DNA of 64,000 bases from Setophaga petechia (Eukaryota > Chordata > Aves > Passeriformes > Parulidae). The notes beneath the pieces were generated by a model. It had not been told where the DNA came from, searched no databases, and worked only from the letters and a program-made list of their open reading frames with translations. Shown here piece after piece: positions 22,209 through 34,339 of this stretch (its first letter is position 1; the number at the start of each line of letters is the position of its first letter). Both the position numbers and the translations under genes were made by a program. The stretch lies in assembly GCA_024362935.1 (NCBI GenBank), contig JANCRA010000007.1, positions 22,593,003 through 22,657,002 of the forward strand, given 5' to 3'.

Positions 22209-24080
22209 CGGGGCAGCGCAAGCGGCCAGGCAGTCCCGCAGGCCCGGCGGCGCTCGGGCGGCTGCTCGGTGGGGAGCGCCGCGCCCGGTGCGGGGGGAGC
22301 AGGCAGCGCCGAGAGACGAGGGGCCGAGCCTGCTTCTCTCTAAGTTGCCTCCATTAGCTCGGCGCTGGGGGTCTGCGTTTTGTTACAGCTTCTGCAGGGA
22401 CAGCCAAAGGCTCGGGAGCCTCCTCTGCCCCGGGCCGGCACGTCACGGCAAGGAGGGGCCGGGGGCGGCCTCGCCATTGGAGAGAGGGGGAGGCAGAGCC
22501 GGCCCCCTGCCCGGCTCCGGCCGCCCGGCCAGAAATAGCAATGTATTAAGGCTGCACTCGGGGAGGCTGCTTTCCCGCAGAGCGCCCCGCCGGCCCGGCA
22601 CCCGCCCGGCGGGCGCGGGGACGGTGCGCCGGGGTCGGGGTGCCCGCAGAGAGCCGCGGCGGCCGCCGCCGCGCCCCACAGTGCTAAGCACGTGTAGGTA
22701 GGTAGGGACCCCCGCCCGGGCGCGCCCCGCTGGCCCCTGCCCGCACACGGCTCGGTCCGGCCCCGGCAGGGGCCGATATGTGCGGCCCCGCCAGCCCGGC
22801 CTCCCGCCCCACCAGCACGGCCCCGCAAGTGCCTCCCGCGGCCCAGGGCGCGTAGCGGAGGGGAGGTTCAGGCGCCTCCGCCACCCCGCACCCCTTCCGC
22901 AGCCGACGGCGATCCCGCCGTCCCGGACGCGCCGTAGCCATGCGACGTACACGTAGCCGACCCACTCCTCATCCCCCTGCACCTCCGGTCCCTTCGCCGG
23001 TGTCCCCGCAAATACCCCCGCGAATGGCCAGTCTGCAGGCTGGCCCAGCTCGCCGCTGCCGGTGCGGCACTCGTTCGCACAGGGCTTCGCCCCGCCGGAT
23101 CGGCCCCGCAGCCCGCGACCGCCAGGCCCAGTCGGGGCGGACCGGGCCGGGCCGGACGGGCAGCCCGGGACCGCGGTAACGCGGGGCTAGGTGGAGAGCG
23201 CGATACCGCGATCGTCTGTGTTTCCTTTCGTTGTTTTTCGTTTCGTTTCGTTTCGTTTCGTTCTCTTTCGTTTCTCCCGCTGGTAACGGGAGGCCAGCGG
23301 GTTTCGCGGAGCCACCTTGCCGCCGTGCCGGCCGGAGACGCACCGAATGAGCCTGCCGAGCTCTTCCGCACTTAGTTCCCGGGCACAGGACTTCTCCGGG
23401 CACCGGCCGAGCCCCGCGGTGATGCGGGGGGTGCCGCGGACCCTCGGCGCTCCCCGCGACTCCCGGACTTTTGCACGGGGTCCGGGCTGCCGCGGCGCGG
23501 GGAGCGGGCGCACCGAGGGAGGGGCAGGGGGTCTTTGGTGAGATTTTTCGTTGTGATTAAAATCCCGCTGCCCTGCAGGGCTTGGATCGGCGACGAGGGG
23601 AGGCCACCGGAGCCGGGCGCGTACGCCGGGCAGGTGAGTGTCCCGGCGCCGGGGCTTCGCGGGGCCTTGCCGGGAACTTCTCTCGTGTTGTTAACGTCCG
23701 GCGGCTCCACCGTTTAGCGGCTCTGTCGGTGCCCTCGTATCTACATCTTTCTGCACGTCCCAGAGACGTATTTACCAGGGCGCAGCCCGGGACAGGAGCC
23801 AAAGTCCCGCGCACTTCACCGCAGCTCATGCGCTGCCCGTCCCGCGGCGGGGCCGGTTCCCGTTCCCCCGGCGCACCGGACCGCTACCACCACGCAGCTT
23901 CAAACCCCTCGCCATAAAAATATGACGGTTCGGTCTCGTCTTGCCGCTCCCCGTGGGGGACGCGTTCCTGCGGTCCGGACGGTGGCCGGGGAAGGGCGGC
24001 CGCAGTAAGCAGGCCTGACCGAGGCCCGACTCTGCCCCGTGCCGCCGGTGCGCAGAGAAGCTCGGCACTGCGTCGCTGCC
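22209..24080. promoter_or_regulatory. NKX2-3: NKX2-3 upstream CpG island and promoter region
   Basis: High GC and CpG density continues for nearly 2 kb upstream of the start codon. I found no convincing TATA box at a suitable distance, so an island-type promoter is likely. The block contains a (TTTCG)n microsatellite at 23225-23275. Open frames here change strand and frame freely and are GC artefacts. Confidence 0.6.
23225..23275. repeat. (TTTCG)n microsatellite, imperfect
   Basis: TTTCG is repeated about nine times with two interruptions, on the plus strand. It lies about 1 kb upstream of the NKX2-3 start codon. Confidence 0.9.
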
Positions 24081-24084
24081 GGGA

Positions 24085-24135
24085 CTCCGAAAATAATTAG
24101 TAACAATTAGCCCCTTATCCGTGTTACACATCCGC
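24085..24135. promoter_or_regulatory. Candidate homeodomain/GATA element upstream of NKX2-3
   Basis: An AT-rich island inside CpG-rich DNA holds AATAATTAG, ACAATTAG and CCCTTATCC within 40 bases. TAATTA-type sequences bind homeodomains, and TTATC is a GATA site in reverse. It lies about 1.9 kb upstream of the start codon. Function is inferred from motifs only. Confidence 0.35.
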
Positions 24136-24929
24136 CACCGTCCCGGGCCGCTCCCGCCCGCCTCGGGGCCCCGACCTTCCCGGGGCCCGGTGGCAGCGCG
24201 GCGAGCGGCCGGGCTCTGCACAGCGCCGCGCTCCCCGGGAGCTCCCCTGCGGCCGAGCTTCCCGGCGGGGAGAGCAGCGTCAAGGGCCGCTGCCCTCGGT
24301 GGTGGCGGCCATAAGAACTGCCGGGCCACCGCCGATGTCCGCCTGCCCGTCCGTGTGCGGGAGCAGCAGCCAAACCCCGGCAGAGTCTGACTCGTATGGC
24401 GCCATCGCTCTCAGTGTCCCGGACGGGCTGATCGCTGGACGCGGGCTGCGGGCTGTGGGAACCTGGGTCGGACCGAAAAGGGCACATCGGGATTTCTCCC
24501 CGGTGGTACGAGTGGTTCTCCCGCTGGGACCCACTCATTTGTGCTGCTGCCGGCCACGCGTAATGCTCGGGGAGCCCACGCCCGACGGAGGGAGCAAGCC
24601 GCGCCCCGGCCTTCTCTGGGCCGCCTCACCCTCCGCCAGTCTCCCAGTGCTGGGCCCGCGTTTTCCCCCCATGCTAGCATGCCCCCTTTAGTGTGGGCGG
24701 ATCGGTGGTGAGTTCCCGGCTGGAAAAGCCGGGCAAGCGGGGAGATGGTCTGGCTCGACCGTGCCCGTACCGAGGCGGCTGGCGCCGAGGAGCACGGCCG
24801 GACCGGGGCGAGCGGTGCGGAGTTACAGAATCCAGGGGGAGGAAGGAGCAGGGCAGCCGGGTACCTGCCGGCGGGTTTCCGCCCGGGTTGCGGCTGCAGG
24901 GCTTTCCCAAGCTGGTTGGGCTGGGGTCA

Positions 24930-25375
24930 CCGGGCTATTAATGGTTATTTTATTTATATCATTAGCGGCGTCCCCTGAGCTCTGTTTACAGCAGGGCCTT
25001 GTTGTCCCAGCCGCTCCTGCGCTCTGTTTAGACAGGGGATTATTGTAATGGATGGAGCTCGCCGTGCGGATGCTGCAGCGGAGCCAAGACAGCCAAGAGC
25101 CTCCCCCCCGGGCCCGGGGAGCGAGCAGCAGCCCCGCTGCGGCCGCGCACACCGCGGCGGGCGGGCGAGGGAGCGAGCAGCCTGCTCTCGCCCGAGGGCC
25201 CCGGCCGCAGGCAGCCCGGTAGCAGCGGCCGCGACCGGGGGTCTCGCTCGGGGCGATGCTATCAGCACCGGGGCTGCTAATTGCTCCATTAGTCTTGCGG
25301 GTGCGGAGTGCTGGAGCCGGCCCCGCGCTAATGGCCGTAAACAAACAAACACGCTAATCCGGCCCTGTCTCCAGA
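24930..25375. promoter_or_regulatory. Candidate forkhead/homeodomain enhancer upstream of NKX2-3
   Basis: Two AT-rich motif clusters flank a GC-rich centre. The left cluster (24938-25055) has TATTAATGG, TATATCATTAG, TGTTTAC at 24983-24989, TGTTTAGAC and GTAATGG. The right cluster (25275-25360) has GCTAATTG, CATTAG, GCTAATGG, GTAAACAAACAAACA at 25337-25351 and GCTAATCC. TGTTTAC and GTAAACA are forkhead sites. FOXF factors act in the same splanchnic mesenchyme as NKX2-3. The enhancer call is an inference. Confidence 0.4.
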
Positions 25376-28300
25376 CCCCGTGCTCGGGGAGCCAGCGGGG
25401 CACGGCGGCGGGAGGCGCTGGGCGGGCAACACCCACCTGCCCGCCGCCCCGGGAGCCCGGCGGCCCGCGGGCTGGGGCCGTAGCCGAAGCGGACCCGCGC
25501 CGCCGGGAGCTGCCCCCCGCGCCCGGCTCTATTTACACAGAGCCTGCCCTTGTGTAAACGCTGCGCGCCGTGGTTTATCTCAGGGCCCGTCTGGTTCTCG
25601 TTCTCTGTCAGCAGCGCCCGGTGAAGGATGGCCCTTTCCCAGGAGTTCGGTCCTGATTTATGTGAGAACCGCAGCGCGCCGGGGACGCCCCCGCACGGCG
25701 GGGCCGGCGACGCGACGCGGAGAGGCGGCGGGTCCCGGGACAGCGATCCGCCGCCGGGGCTGCCGCTGGGGCCGTGTCCCGTGCAGCCCGCACCGGCTCC
25801 GCACGGGTTGGTCACCTGCCGGCAGCGGACCCCGCGGTCCTGTTCTGTCCAGCCCGGCACGGCACGGCGCTCTGCCGTCTCCCGGGTCGGGCTCTCTCCG
25901 CCCGCAGCCTCGGCGTCTCTCTCGGTGCCCAGCGGGCGCGCCCTGAGGGGCTCCGTGAGGAGCGCGCCCGGGGCGACTCCGCCGCAGCTCCCAGCCCGGA
26001 CTCACTCCCTGAGTGCGCTCACCTGATCACGGCACCCGGGGAAAAAGGATGGCGTTTATCCCTGACCTGCCACTTGCGCAGGAATGGCTCTTTTTCACAA
26101 CTCTGAAAATAAACATTATCTGTATTCCTCAGGAGAGGGCTTCTGCAGGCAGCGGAGGCAGGTCCAGACAGGGAGTGCAGGATGCTCACCCAGCAACAGG
26201 CTGGCTCCATGTCCCACTGCTGTGTCCCATCTGTGCCCGGGCAGTGCCTGCACCATCCTGTTCACTCAGGTCTGCCACTTGACACCTACCTGCATCTCTC
26301 TGAATCCTCAGAACAGCCAAGAACCACCCAAGTAATGCCCATTTTATTGAGAAATACATCATTGCAAATATCTGCTTTTTCTCAGTATTTTTTCCCTCCA
26401 TTGACATTGGCTGATTTACTAACAAAGCCTCAGTGGAAAATAAATGTGTTTTCTAAAGGTCAGAATCAGACTCTAGCATCCTACACATATATTTTTAAGG
26501 TGTGAGGTTGGTTTGAGGGATACCAGTAGCTCTGTGAAACATTCAGTGTTCAGCACTTTGAGGGATAGGAGCAGCAAATGCAAGGCTGCTGCCCATTGCA
26601 GCAAGGGGAGCTTGGTAGGCTTGGACACCAAAGGGGAGGTTGCCCTTGATTTCAGTGCCAGATGGGCCTCTGAAACTGAGGCTGACATGCTGAGCTTGGT
26701 GAGAGCCACCTTGCACGAGCAGGTAAAGGTCATCCTTCATCTAAGGCAATGTAGGATAGGAAATGCCAGTGCCAAGGACCCCCTCCTGCCTGCTTTTATT
26801 TGGCATGTCTTGTGCACATACAATATCCAGGCTTCACAAAGCTACCCTGCTGCACAACACAGCCACCATGACTGTGGACGTGCAGAGGGTAGCAAAACAC
26901 CTCTTCCTCTGGATTAGAAGCTGTCATAAATCACAGTTACTGACCATGCAATGAGAGGGTCCCCCATGCAGCTGAAGGAGGACACTGCTGCAGGCACACG
27001 TACACCACTCTGTTGGTGGAGCACACCCCACAGCCTTTCTGGAAGTACCTTTGCTCCGTGTCTCAGAAGCCATTGCTGTGTGTTTGTGTCTGTGAGGTTG
27101 AGAAGCTGAGCTGAAATTCATCCTTCAGCAGAGGCCCAGCACGAGGCTTGCTCACCGCTCGCATCCACAGGCCTGCGTACCACTTGCATCCCATAGCGCT
27201 TAAGTGGAGCCTAAGTGGACCCTGGGCCTTGTGCTGGCGACCTGCCCAGTGCTGGATTTCAGCTCCAAGCCCAGGCCTGCCGCTCTGATTCATGCACAAA
27301 ATCCCGCTGAGGTCAGCAGGTTTCATCCTGCTCCCACCACAGCCCGCAGGACAGTTCACACGAGAGTGGCAGGGTCAGGCTCTGTGTTTGCGTGTGCCAC
27401 AGAAAATGGAACAATTAAGATTAAATCAATTAAATTTTAACAGGTCTGGAAAGCGTTTTATTACATAATAAACTGGAGGGATTAACCGTGTTGGGCTTTG
27501 CTGTGTGTGTGCTGGTGGAGGGGTTCCTTGCTGTCCGCAGCACTTGGTGTTCCTCGGGACTGGAGACCTCCCTGCATTGCTGCTGGCTCGCTGGCAAACA
27601 CAGGGGCTGGGAATGCAGCTGCATGCTGCCTCCTGCTCCTGTCCAGTGCTGTCCCCCAAAGCATTCTGGGTGTAATGCTTTTCTGAGCCCAAGCAAAGCA
27701 TTTTCTAGAAGAAATTTTGCAAATTATATGGTGGCTATTTCTGTGGCTTCCTTCAAGGAGAGGGAAGCCCTCATACTTCTGTACAGACGTGCTGGTGAGG
27801 AGCAAGTGGCTGGGCTGGCTCTGTGCAAGGTGGTGACAGATGCCTCATCTTGGAAACGGAGCTGATAAGTTCTTCTTGTTTAGGGCATCTGCCTGGCAGC
27901 CAGTCTCCACTTCTCTCCCTGCTTAATCAAGATTCCTCTGGCTGTTCCCATGCAGATGAAGCCATCCTGGCCATGGCTACCCCAGAGCTGGCAAAGCTGT
28001 GGAAGAAATGGTACTCAGCTCTGGGTTTGCCAGAGTGGTTTCAGGGAAATGAGCTGAAAAAGGATGCAGGAACCAGCTTTGGCAGAAATTATGCTGCAAC
28101 CTTGGCTGAGTGCATACATAGGGAAGTGCATGGGCCTCTGTGTGGTGGCATTCCTCAACTCTGCTGGCATTTGTCCGTGGGGCTGACATTTGCTCTGAGG
28201 GGCACCCACAGCCAGTGGCTGTTTCAATGTTTCATCTTCCCAAATGTGATTTGAGGCTGACCAGCTCAGGAGGATTGGACACAAATATCCTCTGTCATGC

Positions 28301-28690
28301 AACAACCTGCGCTTGGGGGCTGGGGGGAAAGATGAGGCTGGGAAAGCTCATAATTTCTGTCTCTTCTGGGTAAATACAAGTCAAAAGCCTGACAAGCTCA
28401 ACCCAAAGACATTTTTCACTATCCTTCCAGAAGCCACAGCAGGCCAGCTTCCAATGCTCTGGTGGGTTTTCTCTGGAAGTAGAAAGGTTGCTGTGGCTGG
28501 AGACTGCGGCATGTTCAGTGGCAGCGAAGGCAAACTGCTCCCTGGCTGATTACCAAGCCTGGAAAGGTTAAAGGCAGAGCATGTGCTTGGCCTGCACATG
28601 TCTAATAAATACCCATTCTTTTGTTTTCCTTTGAAATACTTCTTGTGTTTAGCCATGGCTGCTCATGTGGTTCCCTCCTGAGCCCAGATC
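25376..28690. other. Non-coding region, left part of the NKX2-3 to GOT1 interval
   Basis: GC-rich sequence ends near 26,040 and normal composition follows. A TAAT-rich AT cluster lies at 27408-27485 (AATTAAGATTAAATCAATTA and neighbours). No coding exon or RNA gene is recognised. Confidence 0.55.
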
Positions 28691-28707
28691 CTCACTGACA
28701 GCTGCTG

Positions 28708-28715
28708 TATAAATA
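28708..28715 (+). promoter_or_regulatory. Isolated TATA box, TATAAATA
   Basis: TATAAATAGG is followed by GC-richer sequence and, 33 bases on, by GGCAG|GTAGGA, which resembles a short first exon and its donor. A start site near 28740 would fit. No gene could be connected to it. Confidence 0.3.
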
Positions 28716-28759
28716 GGGCAGCCCCTGTGTCCTGCACACGGGAAGGCAGGTAGGAGATT

Positions 28760-31320
28760 TGGAAGCTTCTGTTAATAGTTTATCTCTGAGTCCGCCTAAT
28801 GAATTATTCTGGCAATTACTGTGCAGAAGTTGTTAGTGTATCCTGATGATTCAGAACTTTCTAACAACAACTCTAGACCAAACTATAAACTGTTTTTCTG
28901 TCTTGGAGTGGAGACTCGAGAGAGGACTCCTAATTGTTCTCATCCCCTCCGGGCCATAGCTGGATTATCCCACACAGGCTTCTCTGCAAACTTGTTTTTA
29001 GTCTATCAGTGGGCCCTTTGCCAGACCAAAGAGATGGGGAACTGTTTTCCAGATTTAAATCCCTCCCTTCTACCCTTCCACTCCACTTACACCTCTGAGG
29101 AAGAGCATGGATTAGAAAGGATTTGCCCTCATGGGGCTTTAGTTTGGGTTTGTGAAGATCTGTCCTTAAAAGCATTGCCTTTTTTGTTTCATCCCTGTGT
29201 AAACCTGACTCCCAGTTTTACGCAGGGAACAGGCAGAAGTGAAGTGCTGTGTTGTTCAGAGAGCAGAGATCTCCCATTTCTTTTGAAATACCTGCCTTTA
29301 AATGGCATTTCCTCTTGGAGACAATGGCTTAACATGAAGGACAAGCAGGTGGGGATGGACAAGGATTGTGTTCCAGGAGCAGGACATGGCTGGACCCCTT
29401 GTGCTGTGGTTGCTGTGCTTCAGCCATGCATACAAGAGGCTGGATGGCTCGAAGGCTCAGCCAAAATATGTCCCTGTGCCAGCACTGACAGGACAACCTG
29501 GATCTCTTGATATGGTTCCTGTCTTGTCCCTGTGCTGTTGATATCCCAGCACACTGGAGAACATGGGTATCCAAGGACGTCTGGGATGCTCTCCCCAGGA
29601 CCCATCCTGGTGCTCTCCCCCAGGATCCATCCTGCACTGTGAATGACCTATGCAGGGATGCTGTGTCAGGCCAGCAGTTTGCAGGCACTGGGGCCATACC
29701 AAAGCTGGTGGGGAGTTCACATGGGGCCAAAGTAATTCTTCCCTTCCCTTGCTGGGGTGGCAAAAGGCCACACCACTGGCCATGTCCTGTCCCGCTGGAA
29801 GCACTGACGCCTGTCTGGCTGCCAGGACACCCCGCCAGCCCCGTCCCAGGCACACCAGCAGTGGTGAGTGGGCTCTGTGCCGCCTCCCAGGGCTGCCTGG
29901 GCCTAGGCTCCCTTCTCCAAACATCCCTCCCACCATGCACCCGTGGTACCCCCGCGGCTCACCCATGTCCGCCCTGCGCACCCGCCCTTGCTGACGGTGG
30001 GGAAAGTAGGAGCCGTGTCCTTGCGCTGACCTTCATCTGACCTTCCAGTAACGCTCGAGAAACCCTCGGAAAGGCTTTCTCATTGTGCAGCCCCAGAGTT
30101 TCCAGGGAATTAGTCAGCAGGCTGGAATTGTGCTCTGTGTATGTGGCCCCCCCTTATCCCCCCCTCCTGCCTCTCCCATCCCTGGAGCCGGACCGGTCCA
30201 AGAGATATGTTGCTAGGGTGACAGCGAGGTGTGATGGATGGACAGAGAGTGGCTGTGGAGTGGCAGGGCCGCTGGTCAGTAACCCAGGGCTGTGTTTATA
30301 AGAAGGAAGAGGCTGTTTCCTGGAGCTAACATAATGCAGCTCTAAAAAAGGCAGGGGAAATACATCATGCGAGGGGAGCGCGGCCCGGGGAGGGGAGGGC
30401 CACAGGGAGCTCAGCACCACAGTGAGCCTCCAGGTCAAGGTGCCTTTGACAGGGGCCTTTTTTATAGGCCATTTGCGTGAGAGTTCGCTGCTGTTTCTCT
30501 GCAGCCCTGACAGCGGCTCAAGGCCCAGCCGGTGTTTGGGGAGGGTCTAATCTAAACTCGCCGATTTCCAGCCCTTCTCCTGCAGGACTCACTGATTTAT
30601 TTGGAAAATAAATAATCGACACTGACTATTGTTTTGTGTCTGTGGAGTGACAGTCCCCCGCCCTCGCTGTGGGGCTGTGCCCTACCCCACAGTGGACACT
30701 CGAGGAGCGAGGAGCTGTGGAAGGACCCTGTTGCTCAGACAGAGAGGGGCTGAGGTCACTGCTTCCATCAGGTCCCACCTCACCATGCCCGGGAAGGGGC
30801 GATTCCTGGGGCATGGTCCCTGCATGGGCGGGCACCTGGGGCATCTCTCACTGTGCTTATTGTGCTGGACTCGGAGCTGGGGCAGTAGTGACCAACTGGA
30901 AAGGCAAGGGAATGTCCCACCCTCCTTCCCAAATGCCAGCTGTGGCACTTTTTCTCCCTTTAGCCACACTGCAGGTGTGTGAGACTCTGGTGCCCAGCAC
31001 TGGCATCTTCTCCAGTGTGGACCCAGGGTGTCTGCAGCCCCACATACTTGCTGCTGCCACAGCAGTGGGGTCATGCCCATGGCTCATGTCACCTCTGAGC
31101 CCAGCAGCCATGCTCCCGCTAATGTCACCCCTTCTGCTGGACGGTCTGCAACTGGACGGTCTGGTTGCAGGAGAAGCTGCCGCTCCTGGTGCAGACAAGA
31201 GATTTCACTCCCCACCTGGCAGTGTGGGAGCTGAATCCCCAAGGTGGTTGGGACCCCGGGGCCTTAATTGTCAAGACTTATCAGAAAGCAGCAGCCCTGA
31301 AAACAGACCCTGATTTTTCC
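28760..31320. other. Non-coding region, centre-left of the NKX2-3 to GOT1 interval
   Basis: A 690-base open frame at 28821-29510 (+) starts with GTG, not ATG, and matches no family. A near-duplicate of about 24 bases occurs at about 29590-29640 (CTCTCCCCAGGACCCATCCT and its copy). A minus-strand TATAAAAAA flanked on both sides by GGCC lies at 30454-30470. AATAAATAATCGA sits near 30608. No exon is supported. Confidence 0.5.
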
Positions 31321-31325
31321 CTGCC

Positions 31326-31445
31326 ACAAAAAAAAAAAAAAAAACAACAACCAAAAAAACCCAAAAAACAAAAAAACCAAACCAAACCAACAAACAAACA
31401 AAAATCCAAAACACAAAAACAAAACCAAAAAAAAACCCAAATAAG
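31326..31445. repeat. A/C-only low-complexity tract
   Basis: About 115 bases consist almost entirely of A and C on the plus strand. They open with a 17-base A run and continue as CAAA, CCAAA and CAAAA units. This may be the eroded tail of a retroposed element, but nothing recognisable precedes it. Confidence 0.85.
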
Positions 31446-34330
31446 TATTTCAGAAAAAAATCTTCACACAAAAGAAAACAGAAAAAAAAAGGATAATTTT
31501 GCTATAGGTCCTTCCATTTTCTGAGTAGGCATAATTGTTTCTACTACAGCTGAAAAACTATTTACATGTTGACAAATTTTTTTTTTCTTCTTTTACTTTT
31601 ATTGTTACAATTCTTTGGCAGCTGAGGAAGAGATAGTTGCATTTAGGGTTTTTCTTCTTTTCTTTTACAAGAATGCTAAAATTTTGTAAAGCTTGGAGTA
31701 GGGAATAAAGGATCAGAAAAGAGGAGGAAATCCAGCACGAACGTCAGCCATCATAAAGCAACTTCAGGGCAGCGGAAAAAAAGAGGACAAGGAAAAGCTG
31801 GAAACACAGTGCCTACAAATTCTGAACAGCTTTCTGCTTTAGAAAACTGAAAGAAAAAAAATCGGTTCAAAATATCCCATTGAAAATTAAATGAAATTGG
31901 TTTCCATAGAATACTTGTCAATCTAATTATTTTTGAGCTAGAAAATTTTAAGCTACTTTTTTACAGAATAAGTGTAAGTTTTGTAATTTCTTTTCTACAT
32001 CATTAATAATAATTATGCCTCAATATGATAATAAAAATCATCGATTTACATTTTTCTAGTGAATACATGGGTTTGGTCATGTCTTCACTAGTGTGAGAGT
32101 AATTTTGGAGTCTTATTTTTGGCTGAGGTTTTTGCTTGTCCCTTTTTCACTGGAGAAGTGTTCTCTCTTCAATGCTTTCATGCTTCCCCTGCTCTAATTC
32201 ATGCAAATACTGCCACATGCCCAAATTTCTCAATGAGTTCAATATTTATCAGCAAATAATTATTTTTTCAACCCAGCCTGTTCACTGTCTAAAGCCACTT
32301 TCTAAATAAGTATTTGATGAGTATTTGTATATTTAGTGTTTGCATTGTTCTAAGTGACTTTCAACATCAGATTCTGTCACCCACTTTCCCTTCAAATTAG
32401 CACATTCACAGGCACTTATATATTAATTTGTGTTCACCTCAGATTTACAAGGCTATGTTTGGACGATTTGTGAAAAACCACCCAATCCATATTTTGGAGT
32501 TACTTGGTTTTGTCTGACATATCCGTCACAGCTGCCAGTGCAGGGAAAGGCAATCCATACTTCTGGAATCCCTTCTGCTGGCTCTCTGGGGCAGCGCTGT
32601 CTGTCCAGGGGCAGCTGGATCACACTGGTCCCTGAGCAGCCCCATCCCCACTGCAGGGACATCTAAGATCAGCCATGAGCATGGGTCGTTTTTTTTTTTT
32701 TTTTAAACCACTCTTTACTACTCTTTTCATGCCCAGTTCTTGTTGGATTTGTGTTGGCCCTCTGTGACACCCGGGACATGCTCTGTGCAGGGAGGAAGCA
32801 GTGCTGGGGAGGGGCAGAGGGGGCTTGTCTTTCCCACACTGCAGATTAAGGCCGCCTGGCTCCTCTGCAAGCCTCCCCAGGTGGCCATGATATTTCTAAA
32901 GGACTTGTCCCTGTGCCGCAGTAAGCTCATTAGCTAATTCCCTTATTACACAGCATCAACTGAAGCCTGTGTGTTTAGGCTGCCAGGGAGCCCCTCTCAC
33001 CTTTCTCCTCTCCCTTCCTCGTTACCCCCTTCCCTTTGTTTCAGCTAACAAGGTGGGCTTTTAAAGGTGCCCTTGCCCGGCCGTTTGGAGTGCAGGCTCC
33101 TCCCTGCCTGGCTGGTCCCAGTGTTGGGGCACCTGCAGGGGCAGGACCCCACTCCCCATGGCAACCAAGTGCTGTCGCCTCTGCCCAAGCAGCTCTTTGG
33201 GCCCGTTCACCTTCCCCAGGCAAAGGCACTGAGGGACTGATGGAGGCAAAGCGAGGCATGGGGAGGGTCCTAGGAAGAGGGTTGTGGTATGAAACAGCCG
33301 TGGTGGCACGCTGCTCTTTGCATAGTCACCCTGGGATTTGAGAGGGTCTATGGGCTCTTGCACCTGACCCCAAACCTGTTCAATTCTCACCTGGAGGTGG
33401 GGAGCCCGGAGCTTGTGGGGCCAAGCCTTTTGGCCTCAAGCATGGAGAGCCTGGGGACCCTCTTCCCTCACCGCCTGCTCCGGGAGAAGCCCGGTCACAA
33501 CCCCTGCCTGGGGAAGAGGGATGGAGTGGCAGCCCACCCTCTTCCTTCTGGGGGGCCACGCTCCACAAAATCCACCTCGTGCCGGCGCTTTCCGGCCCTC
33601 TGTGAGAATGTACAGTTTGTGGCTCCTTCATTGACTTTGAAGAATGTCCCTTTATTCACAATGTTATTTCCTTTAATCACTGTGAGGTTGCAGGAAATCT
33701 TCTTGGAAAATTGTCTCAGATTGGCTGGAATTACTGTACTGTTGCAGGGATGGAAAAGTCACTTGAACTTGTTTTCATTTTACCCTAAAAAGTCACTGTC
33801 CCCAGAAGGTTCAGATGAATTTGGATAAACATGTGAGTTCTGAGGATGTAGTTGTTGAGTATTTCTTTTCCCTCCCTTTTTTTTTTTTTTCCCAAATGAA
33901 TCTTTGTGGCTTTCCAAGTTCCTGAGTTTTACTCAAGATTAGGGGTGCAGAACTAAAGGAAAAAGGGACCTTTGACATAAACAGATCATAAACAGACTGA
34001 AGACAGGCAAATACATCATTAAGTGACACAACACAAGAGCAGGGATAATGAACCACTAAGTGACAGCTTCGGCCATCAGCTAAGAGCTGAATCAACCAAA
34101 TTTTCTACCTGAGGATTTCCATGCTGCCTGACATAGGAAAGACAAGATGTGCTAAATCTTGACTTTCACAGGAGTTAGTCCCATTTCCACGTGAAATTCT
34201 TGAATTCTTGTGAGTAGTGGAGAAATGTGGTCTAGGTGATTGTGTGGCTACATGAGGACACAGCTGGCTGGGAAAAGATGTTGAAAGGGCAGTTTCCCAT
34301 GTTCAGCCCTCAGACAGGGCCTGGTCTTAG
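31446..34330. other. AT-rich non-coding region
   Basis: The segment 31500-32450 is the most AT-rich part of the window, with many TAATAATAATTA-like strings. It is followed by ordinary sequence, an 18-T run at about 32688-32704 and a 14-T run near 33878. No coding exon, RNA gene or clear transposon was recognised. Confidence 0.5.
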
Positions 34331-34339
34331 TTTAGGGGT

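Noticed and set aside
28821..29510. 229-codon open frame after the 28708 TATA box
   Set aside because: It starts with GTG. The first in-frame ATG is about 210 bases later, there is no family match and no codon bias typical of the neighbouring genes.
31326..31445. A-rich tract as the tail of a processed pseudogene
   Set aside because: No recognisable coding or transposon sequence precedes it, and the tract is C-interrupted throughout, so it is listed only as low complexity.
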